Positions 8,113-16,238 of a DNA stretch of 64,000 nt are shown here, piece by piece. The notes below the pieces were generated by a model, which saw only the letters and a program-made list of their open reading frames with translations, searched no databases and was not told the DNA's origin. This stretch comes from Mucilaginibacter corticis. GTDB lineage: Bacteria > Bacteroidota > Bacteroidia > Sphingobacteriales > Sphingobacteriaceae. The translations under genes and the position numbers were made by a program. Each line of letters opens with the position of its first letter. Position 1 is the stretch's first letter. The stretch covers positions 558,001 to 622,000 of the forward strand of contig NZ_VLPK01000002.1 in the NCBI RefSeq assembly GCF_007558865.1. The letters are read 5' to 3'.

Positions 8113-9453
8113 ATGCTACTAAAACCAAGGTTCGTCATTATACTGCTGCTGTTTTCTGTATGTACCAAACTGTACGCCCAGGATAGCACGCTGGTTGGTA
8201 AAACTATTAAATGGGACCTGACCCAATGTATTGAATACGCTAAAAAAAATAATATCCAGATCAATTCATTGCGCTTGTCAAAGCAATTGAGCCAGCAGGA
8301 ACTTGAATTGGCAAAGGCCGCTAAACTGCCTGATCTGGCCGGGTCGGCAACTCAAAACTTCGCGCATTACAATAATGGCAATAACACCAACGGTAGCAGT
8401 TCAGGTTTTAGCGCTTCGGGCAATTACGGGTTAAGTTCGTCTGTAACGTTGTATAACGGCAATTACCTCAACAACAATATCTCGCAGAAAAACCTGGGCA
8501 TACAGGCAGCTAACCTTAATATCCTGCAACAGGAAAACGATATCACCCTGCAAATAACCCAAGCCTACTTAGCTATACTGCTCGACAAAGAAAATATTAT
8601 TTATGATACTGACCTGGTAAATACCTCAGCAGCACAGGTAAAGTTGGAACAGCAACGCTATACAGTGGGCAGCGTAGCACGCAAGGACCTGATACAATTG
8701 CAGGCCCAGCAAGCGTCAGACCAATATACTTTGGTCAACGTAAGAAACCAGGAACGCGGCGATTTGCTAACTTTAAAGCAGCTATTGATCTTGCCGTCTG
8801 ACCTGACCTTTGATATTGTACGGCCCGATACCATCGTAACCTCACAGCAAAACGTATCCCCATTACGAGATGCGCAGAACCTGGCACTAAACAACCGGCC
8901 TGAAGTAAAGAGCAGCCAGTTGGGTGTACAAATAGCACAGTATGATGTTGTAAAAGCCGCCGCCGGTTATAAGCCTTCGTTAACGGCGGGAGGTTCTATC
9001 GGTTCCGGCTATAATACGGGTGCAGGCAATGGTTACTTTGGCCAGTTTAACAACAATTTAAATGAGCAGATAGGCCTGACCTTGTCAGTGCCCATATTTA
9101 CCAGGCGGGTAGTTAAAACACAGGTTGAAGAAGCTAAGATCAATGTAGAGCAATCTAAGCTCGATCTGCAAAATACAAAGGTTGTACTGTCGGCAAGCGT
9201 TGAGCGGGCATTTATTAATGTGCAGAACGCACAAAGCCAATACGATGCCGCGGCCGAACAATATAAATTCAATCAGGAAAGCTACCGTATAGCAAACGAA
9301 CAGCTAAAGGTTGGTGTGGCAAACACAGTAGATTTTTTATTACAAAAAAACCTTTTTGTACAGGCACAGCAAGCTTTTGTGCAGGCCAAATACAATGTTA
9401 TTTTAAGCTTAAGGATATATGATTTCTACAGGGGCGTACCCATTAAATTATAA
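8113..9453 (+). CDS. TolC family outer membrane efflux protein
   Basis: 446 residues with an N-terminal signal (cleavage near LYAQ-DS). The body shows the two-fold repeat of the outer membrane factor family: IEYAKKNNIQINSLRLSKQLSQQEL in the first half, long coiled-coil helices, and ALNNRPEVKSSQLGVQIAQYDVVKA starting the second. A Gly/Asn/Ser-rich stretch near residues 93-110 corresponds to a strand/loop of the barrel. It should form the trimeric exit duct for the MacA/MacB-like proteins encoded directly downstream (8-nt gap). Confidence 0.92.
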   Translation: MLLKPRFVIILLLFSVCTKLYAQDSTLVGKTIKWDLTQCIEYAKKNNIQINSLRLSKQLSQQELELAKAAKLPDLAGSATQNFAHYNNGNNTNGSSSGFSASGNYGLSSSVTLYNGNYLNNNISQKNLGIQAANLNILQQENDITLQITQAYLAILLDKENIIYDTDLVNTSAAQVKLEQQRYTVGSVARKDLIQLQAQQASDQYTLVNVRNQERGDLLTLKQLLILPSDLTFDIVRPDTIVTSQQNVSPLRDAQNLALNNRPEVKSSQLGVQIAQYDVVKAAAGYKPSLTAGGSIGSGYNTGAGNGYFGQFNNNLNEQIGLTLSVPIFTRRVVKTQVEEAKINVEQSKLDLQNTKVVLSASVERAFINVQNAQSQYDAAAEQYKFNQESYRIANEQLKVGVANTVDFLLQKNLFVQAQQAFVQAKYNVILSLRIYDFYRGVPIKL

Positions 9454-9461
9454 CACCGGTT

Positions 9462-10760
9462 ATGAAAACAAGTTATAAAAGGATCTTAATTATTTTAGCA
9501 ATAGTAGTTGCACTGGTGTTGATATGGTATTTCTTTATCAGGAAACCTGAAGCGCCAATAGTGATACAAACCGATAAACCAACCGTAGGTTATATAGCCC
9601 AAAGCGTAACAGCTACCGGCAGGATAGAGCCCGAAGACACCGTTACCGTAGGTAGCCAGATCTCAGGCATCATCAGTAGTATATCTGCTGATTTTAATTC
9701 GCAGGTTAAAAAAGGACAATTGATAGCGCAACTGGATAAATCATTGCTGCAAGCCACTGTGGATCAGTATAGCGGGCAACTGCAAAATGCACAAAGCCAG
9801 CTGGTGTATGCTAAAAATAATTTTGACAGGCAATCATTACTCTATAAAACCGACGCGATAAGTAAAGCGGACTATGATGCGGCAGTTAACACCTATTCAG
9901 CCGCAAAGGCATCGGTAAACAGTGCTGCCGCACAAGTAAGGTCGGCTAAGAAAAATTTATCCTACTCGGATATTTATTCGCCCATTGATGGGGTGGTATT
10001 GAACCGTAATATCAGCGTGGGCCAAACCGTGGCGGCAAGTTTTAATACGCCTACATTGTTTGTAATAGCCAAGGATATCAAAAAAATGGAAGTTCAGGCC
10101 AATGTTGATGAGGCTGATATCGGCGCTGTAAAGGCAGGTAACCGGGTTTCATTTACCGTTGACGCTTTTATTACAGACCAGTTTAAGGGGATAGTAAAAG
10201 AAGTGCGGCTGCACCCATCCGTATCTGCCAACGTGGTAACTTATACAACTATTATCAGCACACCTAATGATGATATGAAACTGAAACCGGGCATGACGGC
10301 TAATATCATCATCTACACAAAAGAGGTAAACAATGCTATGCTGATCCCGTCAAAAGCATTAACGTTTCAGCCTGATTCGGCTTTGACAAAGGATTATCAG
10401 ATCGTCGGAAAGATCTCGCGAAAACGTAAGAAAACAGGTGGTAGCGGCGCAGGTGGTGCAGCGGGTGACGCAGCACCTAAAACACACGCTTTAAGCAGCA
10501 GAAGCGATAGCAGTGGTATTGTAAGGCAAACATCATTTGTATGGCTGCTAAAAGGGAAACAGATCGTTCAAACCCGTATAAAAACCGGGTTGAATGATAA
10601 TACACAGGTTGAGGTGTTATCCGGTTTAACAGCCAATGATGTGATAATTACCGGGGCTACAGGCGGAAAAATTTCTGCTACAAGCGGCACCGCGGCAGGT
10701 GGCAGTCCTTTTATGCCGCAACGACGTGGTGGCGGCGGTGGAGGAGGCCGTGGCCGATGA
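9462..10760 (+). CDS. Periplasmic adaptor protein, MacA-like (HlyD/RND-MFP family)
   Basis: 432 residues. One N-terminal transmembrane helix (ILIILAIVVALVLIWYFFI) anchors it in the inner membrane. Lipoyl half-motifs flank a coiled-coil hairpin: GRIEPEDTVTVGSQISG...VKKGQLIAQLD and YSPIDGVVLNRNISVGQTV, then a beta-barrel part (VQANVDEADIGAVKAGN). The C-terminus is unusual: a KRKKTGGSGAGGAAG insertion and a Gly-rich tail (RRGGGGGGGRGR). It bridges the ABC permease and the TolC-like duct. Its stop codon overlaps the next ATG by 4 nt, so translational coupling is likely. Confidence 0.92.
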   Translation: MKTSYKRILIILAIVVALVLIWYFFIRKPEAPIVIQTDKPTVGYIAQSVTATGRIEPEDTVTVGSQISGIISSISADFNSQVKKGQLIAQLDKSLLQATVDQYSGQLQNAQSQLVYAKNNFDRQSLLYKTDAISKADYDAAVNTYSAAKASVNSAAAQVRSAKKNLSYSDIYSPIDGVVLNRNISVGQTVAASFNTPTLFVIAKDIKKMEVQANVDEADIGAVKAGNRVSFTVDAFITDQFKGIVKEVRLHPSVSANVVTYTTIISTPNDDMKLKPGMTANIIIYTKEVNNAMLIPSKALTFQPDSALTKDYQIVGKISRKRKKTGGSGAGGAAGDAAPKTHALSSRSDSSGIVRQTSFVWLLKGKQIVQTRIKTGLNDNTQVEVLSGLTANDVIITGATGGKISATSGTAAGGSPFMPQRRGGGGGGGRGR

Positions 10761-11512
10761 GCAAAAAAGCATTAGAGATAAAAGAGCTTAAACGCGAGTT
10801 TAAGATGGGCAGCGAAACCGTGCGCGCGCTTAAAGGGATAACTTTTGATGTTGAACCGGGCGAGTTTGTAACCATTATGGGTAGCAGCGGATCGGGCAAG
10901 ACAACTTTGTTAAATATCCTGGGCTGCCTGGATAAACCCACCATAGGCGATTATTTTTTGGATGGCGTGGACATAAAAAAACTGAACCGTGATGAGCTGG
11001 CGCAGCTGCGTAACCATAAAATCGGGTTCGTTTTCCAAGCGTATAATTTGCTGGCGCGGACATCGGCTTTAGAAAATGTGGAGCTGCCGCTGTTGTATAA
11101 TAAAGAGATCAGCGTAAGCGAGCGTCGCGATAGGGCCATGCACGCGCTTGAGGCGGTTAAACTGGAGAACAGGTTCGACCATATGCCCAACCAATTATCG
11201 GGCGGGCAGCAGCAGCGTGTGGCTATTGCCAGGGCATTAGTTAATGAGCCGGTGATGATCCTGGCTGATGAAGCTACGGGTAACCTGGACAGCCGTACAT
11301 CATATGAGATCATGGCCCTGATGCAGGAACTAAACAGTACACAAGGTAAAACCATTGTGTTTGTTACGCATGAGCCGGATATAGCAGCATTTAGCAGCCG
11401 TACCATACAATTGCGCGACGGTATTATTCAAAAAGATACAAAAAATGAAAACCCGCGCTCGGCAAAGGAAATGCTGGCAGCGCTACCAGTTACAGACGAT
11501 TATAACATATGA
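10757..11512 (+). CDS. ABC transporter ATPase, MacB/LolD-like
   Basis: 251 residues. Walker A GSSGSGKTTLLN, Q-loop in FVFQAYNLLA, signature LSGGQQQRVAIARAL, Walker B MILADEATGNLD and H-loop VTHEPD are all intact. The sequence is closest to the MacB/LolD/FtsE-type export ATPases, which drive mechanotransmission rather than classic import. In MacB of Proteobacteria the ATPase is fused to the permease; here they are separate genes overlapping by 4 nt. Confidence 0.95.
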   Translation: MSKKALEIKELKREFKMGSETVRALKGITFDVEPGEFVTIMGSSGSGKTTLLNILGCLDKPTIGDYFLDGVDIKKLNRDELAQLRNHKIGFVFQAYNLLARTSALENVELPLLYNKEISVSERRDRAMHALEAVKLENRFDHMPNQLSGGQQQRVAIARALVNEPVMILADEATGNLDSRTSYEIMALMQELNSTQGKTIVFVTHEPDIAAFSSRTIQLRDGIIQKDTKNENPRSAKEMLAALPVTDDYNI

Positions 11513-12729
11513 ATTTTTCAAACCTGTTCCGCATAGCTTACCGCGCCCTGCTTAGAAATAAGCTCAGGGCATTTTTAACCATGCTCGGTATTATTATCGG
11601 CGTGGCATCGGTTATCGCTATGGTGGCTATAGGGCAGGGGTCAAAGCAAAGCATTCATGACCAGCTTTCAAGCATGGGTACAAACATGCTCACCGTGCAG
11701 CCGGCCAGTAACTTAAACGGCGGTGTACGTATTGCAGGTACAAGTTTCCAGACCTTGACCAGTAAGGATATTGATGCTTTAAAAAATCATCCACAATACA
11801 TAACAGAATTATCGCCGTCGGTTAGCTCAAAAGGGCAGGCCATTAACGGCGCGCTTAACTGGCCTACTACCATGACAGGAGTTAGCCCGGAGTACTTAGA
11901 CATCAGAAAACTATCCGTTAAAGACGGTATTCCTTTTACACAGAATGATGTTTTAACATCCGCTAAGGTGTGCCTGATCGGGCAAACCGTGATTGATAAT
12001 ATATTTCCTAACGGCGAAAATCCCATCGGCAAGATCATCCGGTTCGGGCATATCCCGTTCCAGATCATCGGGGTATTAAGTCCCAAGGGCTTTAATACTT
12101 TTGGGCAGGATCAGGACGATATCCTGATAGCGCCTTATACCACGGTTCAAAAACGGATCTTGGCTACTATCTATTATTCAAATATTTATGCCTCGGCAGC
12201 CAGCGAGGACGTTACCGACCAGGCCGTACAGGAAATGACCGACAAGCTACGCGCCTCGCACCGCTTACGCGACAGCGAGGATAATGACTTTACTGTACGT
12301 ACCCAACAGGAACTGATAGCAACCCTAAGCTCAACCAGCGGGTTATTGACTGTGCTATTAACCGTTGTTGCGGGCATCTCATTAGTGATTGGCGGCATTG
12401 GCATCATGAATATCATGTATGTATCGGTAACCGAACGTACCAAAGAAATAGGCCTCCGTATGTCCATTGGCGCACGGGGCAAGGATATTCTGTTACAGTT
12501 TTTAATGGAGGCTATCCTGATCAGTATTACCGGCGGGGTTATCGGGGTGTTGCTGGGCTTTTTGTCGACCCAGATAGTGACCTTGACACTGGGTTGGCCG
12601 ACCATTATTTCGCAATCTTCGGTTGTGTTGTCATTTGTAGTTTGCGCGGTAACAGGGATTTTCTTTGGTTACTATCCGGCGCAAAAAGCCTCAAGGCTTG
12701 ACCCGATAGAAGCATTGCGTTATGAATAA
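11509..12729 (+). CDS. ABC transporter permease, MacB/FtsX type
   Basis: 406 residues. The N-terminal helix (RAFLTMLGIIIGVASVIAMVAIG) is followed by a large periplasmic MacB core domain (about residues 40-240), then three C-terminal helices with the FtsX signature (GGIGIMNIMYVSVTERTKEIGLRMSIGA). With the ATPase, MacA-like adaptor and TolC-like duct it makes a complete tripartite ABC exporter; family substrates include macrolides, peptides and lipids. Last gene of the four-gene operon. Confidence 0.94.
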   Translation: MNFSNLFRIAYRALLRNKLRAFLTMLGIIIGVASVIAMVAIGQGSKQSIHDQLSSMGTNMLTVQPASNLNGGVRIAGTSFQTLTSKDIDALKNHPQYITELSPSVSSKGQAINGALNWPTTMTGVSPEYLDIRKLSVKDGIPFTQNDVLTSAKVCLIGQTVIDNIFPNGENPIGKIIRFGHIPFQIIGVLSPKGFNTFGQDQDDILIAPYTTVQKRILATIYYSNIYASAASEDVTDQAVQEMTDKLRASHRLRDSEDNDFTVRTQQELIATLSSTSGLLTVLLTVVAGISLVIGGIGIMNIMYVSVTERTKEIGLRMSIGARGKDILLQFLMEAILISITGGVIGVLLGFLSTQIVTLTLGWPTIISQSSVVLSFVVCAVTGIFFGYYPAQKASRLDPIEALRYE

Positions 12730-12753
12730 AGATTAAAATAGACCGGCAAGTTC

Positions 12754-12761
12754 TATCTTTA
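12754..12761 (+). promoter_or_regulatory. -7 promoter box adjacent to a start codon
   Basis: TATCTTTA matches seven of eight positions of the Bacteroidota box TAnnTTTG counting the two free ones, and ends 4 nt before the ATG at 12766. This placement would give a leaderless or nearly leaderless transcript. Confidence 0.4.
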
Positions 12762-12765
12762 CCCC

Positions 12766-13017
12766 ATGGAGCAGATCAAGCCCGATTCAAAAATTCTCGT
12801 CGATATCATTCAAACAAAAATGCCGTTTGGCAAATACAAGGGCACCTTTATCAGTGAGATGCCGGTGTATTACCTGGAATGGCTTAAAAACAAAGGTTTC
12901 CCGCCGGGTAAGCTGGGTATGATGCTATCCAGCGTTTATGAAATTAAGATAAACGGTTTAAACAGCATACTTACGCTGGTAAAAAATGCTTTAAAAAACG
13001 GTCAAATCAAAAGCTAA
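12766..13017 (+). CDS. DUF3820 family protein
   Basis: 83 residues. The segment MPFGKYKGTFISEMPVYYLEWLKNKGFPPGKLG is characteristic of the DUF3820 family (a short domain also found in exonuclease-related proteins, with the GKYKG and P-YL-W landmarks). No signal peptide. Function unknown; a nucleic-acid link is suggested only by the family's occurrence beside nuclease domains. A good -7 box sits immediately before the start codon. Confidence 0.8.
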   Translation: MEQIKPDSKILVDIIQTKMPFGKYKGTFISEMPVYYLEWLKNKGFPPGKLGMMLSSVYEIKINGLNSILTLVKNALKNGQIKS

Positions 13018-13102
13018 AATGGCAGGTTAGGCAATCGCTTGACTTACGGTTAATTTTTTTATCTTCATCCGTAAATCAATAAACCGGCACCTAAGCCAAT
13101 TC

Positions 13103-14212
13103 ATGAAACATCTATTTAGTCTGATCATTCTTTGCGCGTTGCGGATAAGCCTTTTCGCACAAGCTACTTACACCATTACCGGTATAATTACAGATACTAC
13201 AGGCACAAAAATCCCTTCTGCTACGGTGTTCGTTGCAGGCAGTGAAAAAGCTACCGTGACTGATGGAAATGGCAATTTTGTTTTCAGAAATATGTTGCCC
13301 GGTAATTATCAACTGGTGGTGAATATGCTTGGTTATAATTATGTGAAACAATCCATAACACTAAAAGATAAGTCGGAAACAGTTAACATTGCTTTAGGCG
13401 AAAAACAGGTAGAATTGCAGGAAGTAGTAATAGGCGCTAAAAAAATTATGCCTAAACCAAGGCTGCTAAGGCTTTTTACTAAAATTTTTATAGGTGAATA
13501 TGGCTTTGCAACGGATTGTAAGATACTGAATCCCGAGGTGCTGAAATTGAAAGAGGCTGATGTCAGCATATTTGGCAAAAGTTATGATTTTCTTCTTGTT
13601 GAAAATAACAGCTTGGGGTATCGTATAAAATACCTGCTTAAGTTTTTTCAGTATACACCTGTAAGGAACAGTTATTTTTATGACGGCGATTTTTCTTTTG
13701 AACCGATGGTTGGGACACCTGAACAGCAAGCTATCTGGGAAAAGAACAGGCGAATAGCGTACCTGGGATCATTTATGCATTACCTGAGGTCTATGCATGC
13801 TCAAAATACAAACAAAGAAGGATTTTTAACTTATGAGGTTACTAAGATGGACTATCCGGTAATGGATCTGAAACCTGCCCCTGTAAATACTGAGCAAATG
13901 GTTAGGCGTGTCGACGGTAGCCAGGCTGAATTTAAGTTTAACAATCTCTGGTTTTATGTAGCCTATGATCCCCGAAAATCCACGCCGGATTATGTTCCGA
14001 ACAGTGATAAAGACGTTAGGCTTTTTCATATCGGGCGTGGCGCATCTGTTTTCAGGATAGGCGGCCAGTTTGATAGCAGGGGTAGTCTTAATGCCTATGA
14101 GAATATACAAATAAAGGGCTATTGGGCCGGCAAAAGAATAGCATACCAATTGCCATATGAGTATATATACTCCAACGATGGATCAATCGACTCAACCACG
14201 GCTCATCCTTAG
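13103..14212 (+). CDS. Secreted protein with carboxypeptidase-like regulatory domain (paralog 1)
   Basis: 369 residues with a signal peptide (cleavage near LFAQ-AT). Residues about 22-110 form a CarboxypepD_reg-like beta-sandwich (TITGIITDTTGTKIPSATVF, MLPGNYQLVVNMLGY). The remainder is an uncharacterised domain with a conserved NSLGYRIKYLLKFFQY, WEKNRRIAYLGSFMHYLRSM and a DSRGSLNAYENIQIKGYW ending. The gene at 15076 encodes a clear paralog with the same landmarks. Probably periplasmic or surface-exposed; no enzymatic motif is visible. Confidence 0.82.
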   Translation: MKHLFSLIILCALRISLFAQATYTITGIITDTTGTKIPSATVFVAGSEKATVTDGNGNFVFRNMLPGNYQLVVNMLGYNYVKQSITLKDKSETVNIALGEKQVELQEVVIGAKKIMPKPRLLRLFTKIFIGEYGFATDCKILNPEVLKLKEADVSIFGKSYDFLLVENNSLGYRIKYLLKFFQYTPVRNSYFYDGDFSFEPMVGTPEQQAIWEKNRRIAYLGSFMHYLRSMHAQNTNKEGFLTYEVTKMDYPVMDLKPAPVNTEQMVRRVDGSQAEFKFNNLWFYVAYDPRKSTPDYVPNSDKDVRLFHIGRGASVFRIGGQFDSRGSLNAYENIQIKGYWAGKRIAYQLPYEYIYSNDGSIDSTTAHP

Positions 14213-14296
14213 ATCTCAATATAATGCGCAAATGACTGCAGCATGACCAACCGTAAAACAACTGCATGCGTATATCTGTTAAAACCTATAAAATTT

Positions 14297-14953
14297 ATGA
14301 AAAATTTATTGTTGTATATATTGCTTGGCGTAGTGATGTTTGGCTGTGCCAACGGACAGGACAAACCCGGCGATATGGATATTGCACGCGTACCCAAACC
14401 AAAAGCTAACCAGGCGGTAGCCACATTTGGCGGCGGTTGTTTTTGGGCCATGGGCGAGGCATTGTCTGAGCTTAAAGGTGTTGACCAGGTGGTTGCCGGT
14501 TTTGCCGGTGGCACCACTAAGAACCCTACCTACGAAGAAGTTTGTACCCGCACAACAGGACATGCCGAAACTGTACAGGTTTATTACGACCCCAAAGTGA
14601 TCAGCTATGAAAAGCTGGCTGAGGCTTTCTTTTATGCGCACAACCCAACCGAACTAAACTACCAGGGGCCTGATGAAGGCACTGATTACCGCTCGGTAGC
14701 GTTTTACCGTACCCCCGAAGAAAAGGCCACTTTGGAGGCTTTGATAAAAAAGATCAACGACGCAAAACACTACAATGCGCCCATAGTAACACAGGTGGTG
14801 CCGTTTAAAGTCTTTTACGCTGCCGAAAATTATCACCAGGGATATTACAAATTACACCCCTCAAGTGCTTATATCCGGTCGGTATCTGTACCCAAAGTGA
14901 TGAAAATGCGCGCTGCCGAAAAAGACTTTTTGAAACCCGAGTTTCAGAGGTAA
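14297..14953 (+). CDS. msrA: Peptide-methionine (S)-S-oxide reductase MsrA, lipoprotein form
   Basis: 219 residues from the ATG at 14297. An upstream ATG in frame (14243) is less likely because the chosen start gives a textbook lipoprotein signal (LLLYILLGVVMFGC, lipid-attached Cys). The catalytic motif GGGCFWAMGEAL, then VVAGFAGG, TGHAETVQVYYDP, and NYHQGYYKLHP are all MsrA hallmarks. It reduces methionine-S-sulfoxide in oxidised proteins, here on the periplasmic side of a membrane. It lies between two paralogous secreted-protein genes. Confidence 0.95.
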   Translation: MKNLLLYILLGVVMFGCANGQDKPGDMDIARVPKPKANQAVATFGGGCFWAMGEALSELKGVDQVVAGFAGGTTKNPTYEEVCTRTTGHAETVQVYYDPKVISYEKLAEAFFYAHNPTELNYQGPDEGTDYRSVAFYRTPEEKATLEALIKKINDAKHYNAPIVTQVVPFKVFYAAENYHQGYYKLHPSSAYIRSVSVPKVMKMRAAEKDFLKPEFQR

Positions 14954-14971
14954 TATTTAGCTATTGGATTT

Positions 14972-15010
14972 AAAAGCCGCTTTGTATGAATTGTACAAAG
15001 TGGCTTTTTT
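14972..15010 (+). terminator. Rho-independent terminator after msrA
   Basis: AAAGCCGCTTTGTA pairs with TACAAAGTGGCTTT around a 7-nt loop, followed by T residues. One G-T mismatch in a 14-bp stem. Confidence 0.8.
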
Positions 15011-15075
15011 GCTTTAAAGAGTATTTTATAAGTTTTATATTCACCGTAAATTTTCGTCAATAAAACCTTAACCTA

Positions 15076-16143
15076 ATGAAATTCTTCCTGGTACTATTTA
15101 CCGCAATTGTTTTTTACACCGGCGTTAATGCCCAGGATTCTTTTACCATAAGCGGTACCGTAAAAAATGAAAAGGGCGAACTGTTGCAGGCAGCCACTGT
15201 ATTTATAGCCGGTACCGAAAAAGCTACAGCCACTAATGACCACGGTAGCTTTAAATTTACGGGACTTAGCGGCGGTACTTATCAACTGATTGTAAATATG
15301 CTGGGCTATACCCCCACAAAGCAAAATATTATTTTAACCAATAAATCAGAAACTGTTGATATAACGCTTAGCTTAAAAACAATCGTTCTGAATGATGTTG
15401 TGATCGGTAATAAATCCGCGCGCGAAAAACAGATAAAAACCTTTGAAAAATATTTTTTAGGACAAACAATTAACTCCGGTTATTGCAAAATTTTAAACCC
15501 TGAGATTATAGAGTTTTCTACATCAAAATCATTATTAAAAGCCACCACGCCCGATTTTTTGATCATTGAAAATAGCAGGCTGGGTTACCGCATAAAGTAT
15601 TTGCTTAAATCTTTTCAATATGATTATGGTAAGGATGTTACCAATTATGATGGAGATTATATTTTTGAAAAGTTAACAGGTACGCCAAAACAACAGTCGG
15701 AATGGGAGAAGAACAGGAAAGAAGCTTACCAAGGGTCTTTAATGCATTACCTCCGGTCGCTTTACGCCCGTAAAACACGCCAGGAGGGATTTTTGGTCTA
15801 TAAAATATTGAGCCAGTTCTTTCCTCTGGTGATCGAAACTATACCTATCCCGGCTGATCAATTGGTAAGGCATTCCGACAGTACATTGATGACCTTTAAG
15901 TTTAAAATGCGTTTTTACATATTATACGATAAAAAAGCCGCAGCCAAGCCTGACAAATACAATGGTGAACCTAATTTTGTACTGAATAACCTTGACGCGA
16001 CAGGCTCTATATTCATGACGGATGCCAAAGTAGATAGCCGGGGCAGCTATACAGACTATAAAGAATTATTGATACAGGGCTTTTGGGGTGAAAAAAGAGT
16101 AGGCGACCAGTTGCCCTTTGAATACGATCCTGATAAACCTTAG
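15076..16143 (+). CDS. Secreted protein with carboxypeptidase-like regulatory domain (paralog 2)
   Basis: 355 residues, signal peptide with cleavage near VNAQ-DS. The architecture is the same as the gene at 13103: an N-terminal CarboxypepD_reg-like domain (TISGTVKNEKGELLQAATVF, LSGGTYQLIVNMLGY) and the shared unnamed domain (NSRLGYRIKYLLKSFQY, WEKNRKEAYQGSLMHYLRSL, DSRGSYTDYKELLIQGFW). The duplication is old, judged by many substitutions, and msrA now sits between the copies. Function unknown. Confidence 0.82.
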   Translation: MKFFLVLFTAIVFYTGVNAQDSFTISGTVKNEKGELLQAATVFIAGTEKATATNDHGSFKFTGLSGGTYQLIVNMLGYTPTKQNIILTNKSETVDITLSLKTIVLNDVVIGNKSAREKQIKTFEKYFLGQTINSGYCKILNPEIIEFSTSKSLLKATTPDFLIIENSRLGYRIKYLLKSFQYDYGKDVTNYDGDYIFEKLTGTPKQQSEWEKNRKEAYQGSLMHYLRSLYARKTRQEGFLVYKILSQFFPLVIETIPIPADQLVRHSDSTLMTFKFKMRFYILYDKKAAAKPDKYNGEPNFVLNNLDATGSIFMTDAKVDSRGSYTDYKELLIQGFWGEKRVGDQLPFEYDPDKP

Positions 16144-16238
16144 GCTTCCAAGAGTTTTATAGATCAGTAGAAAATTAGGTATTAACTGTTACATTTTGAG
16201 TAATTTGCTGTCAAATAAAGCAATACGACTTATTAAAA

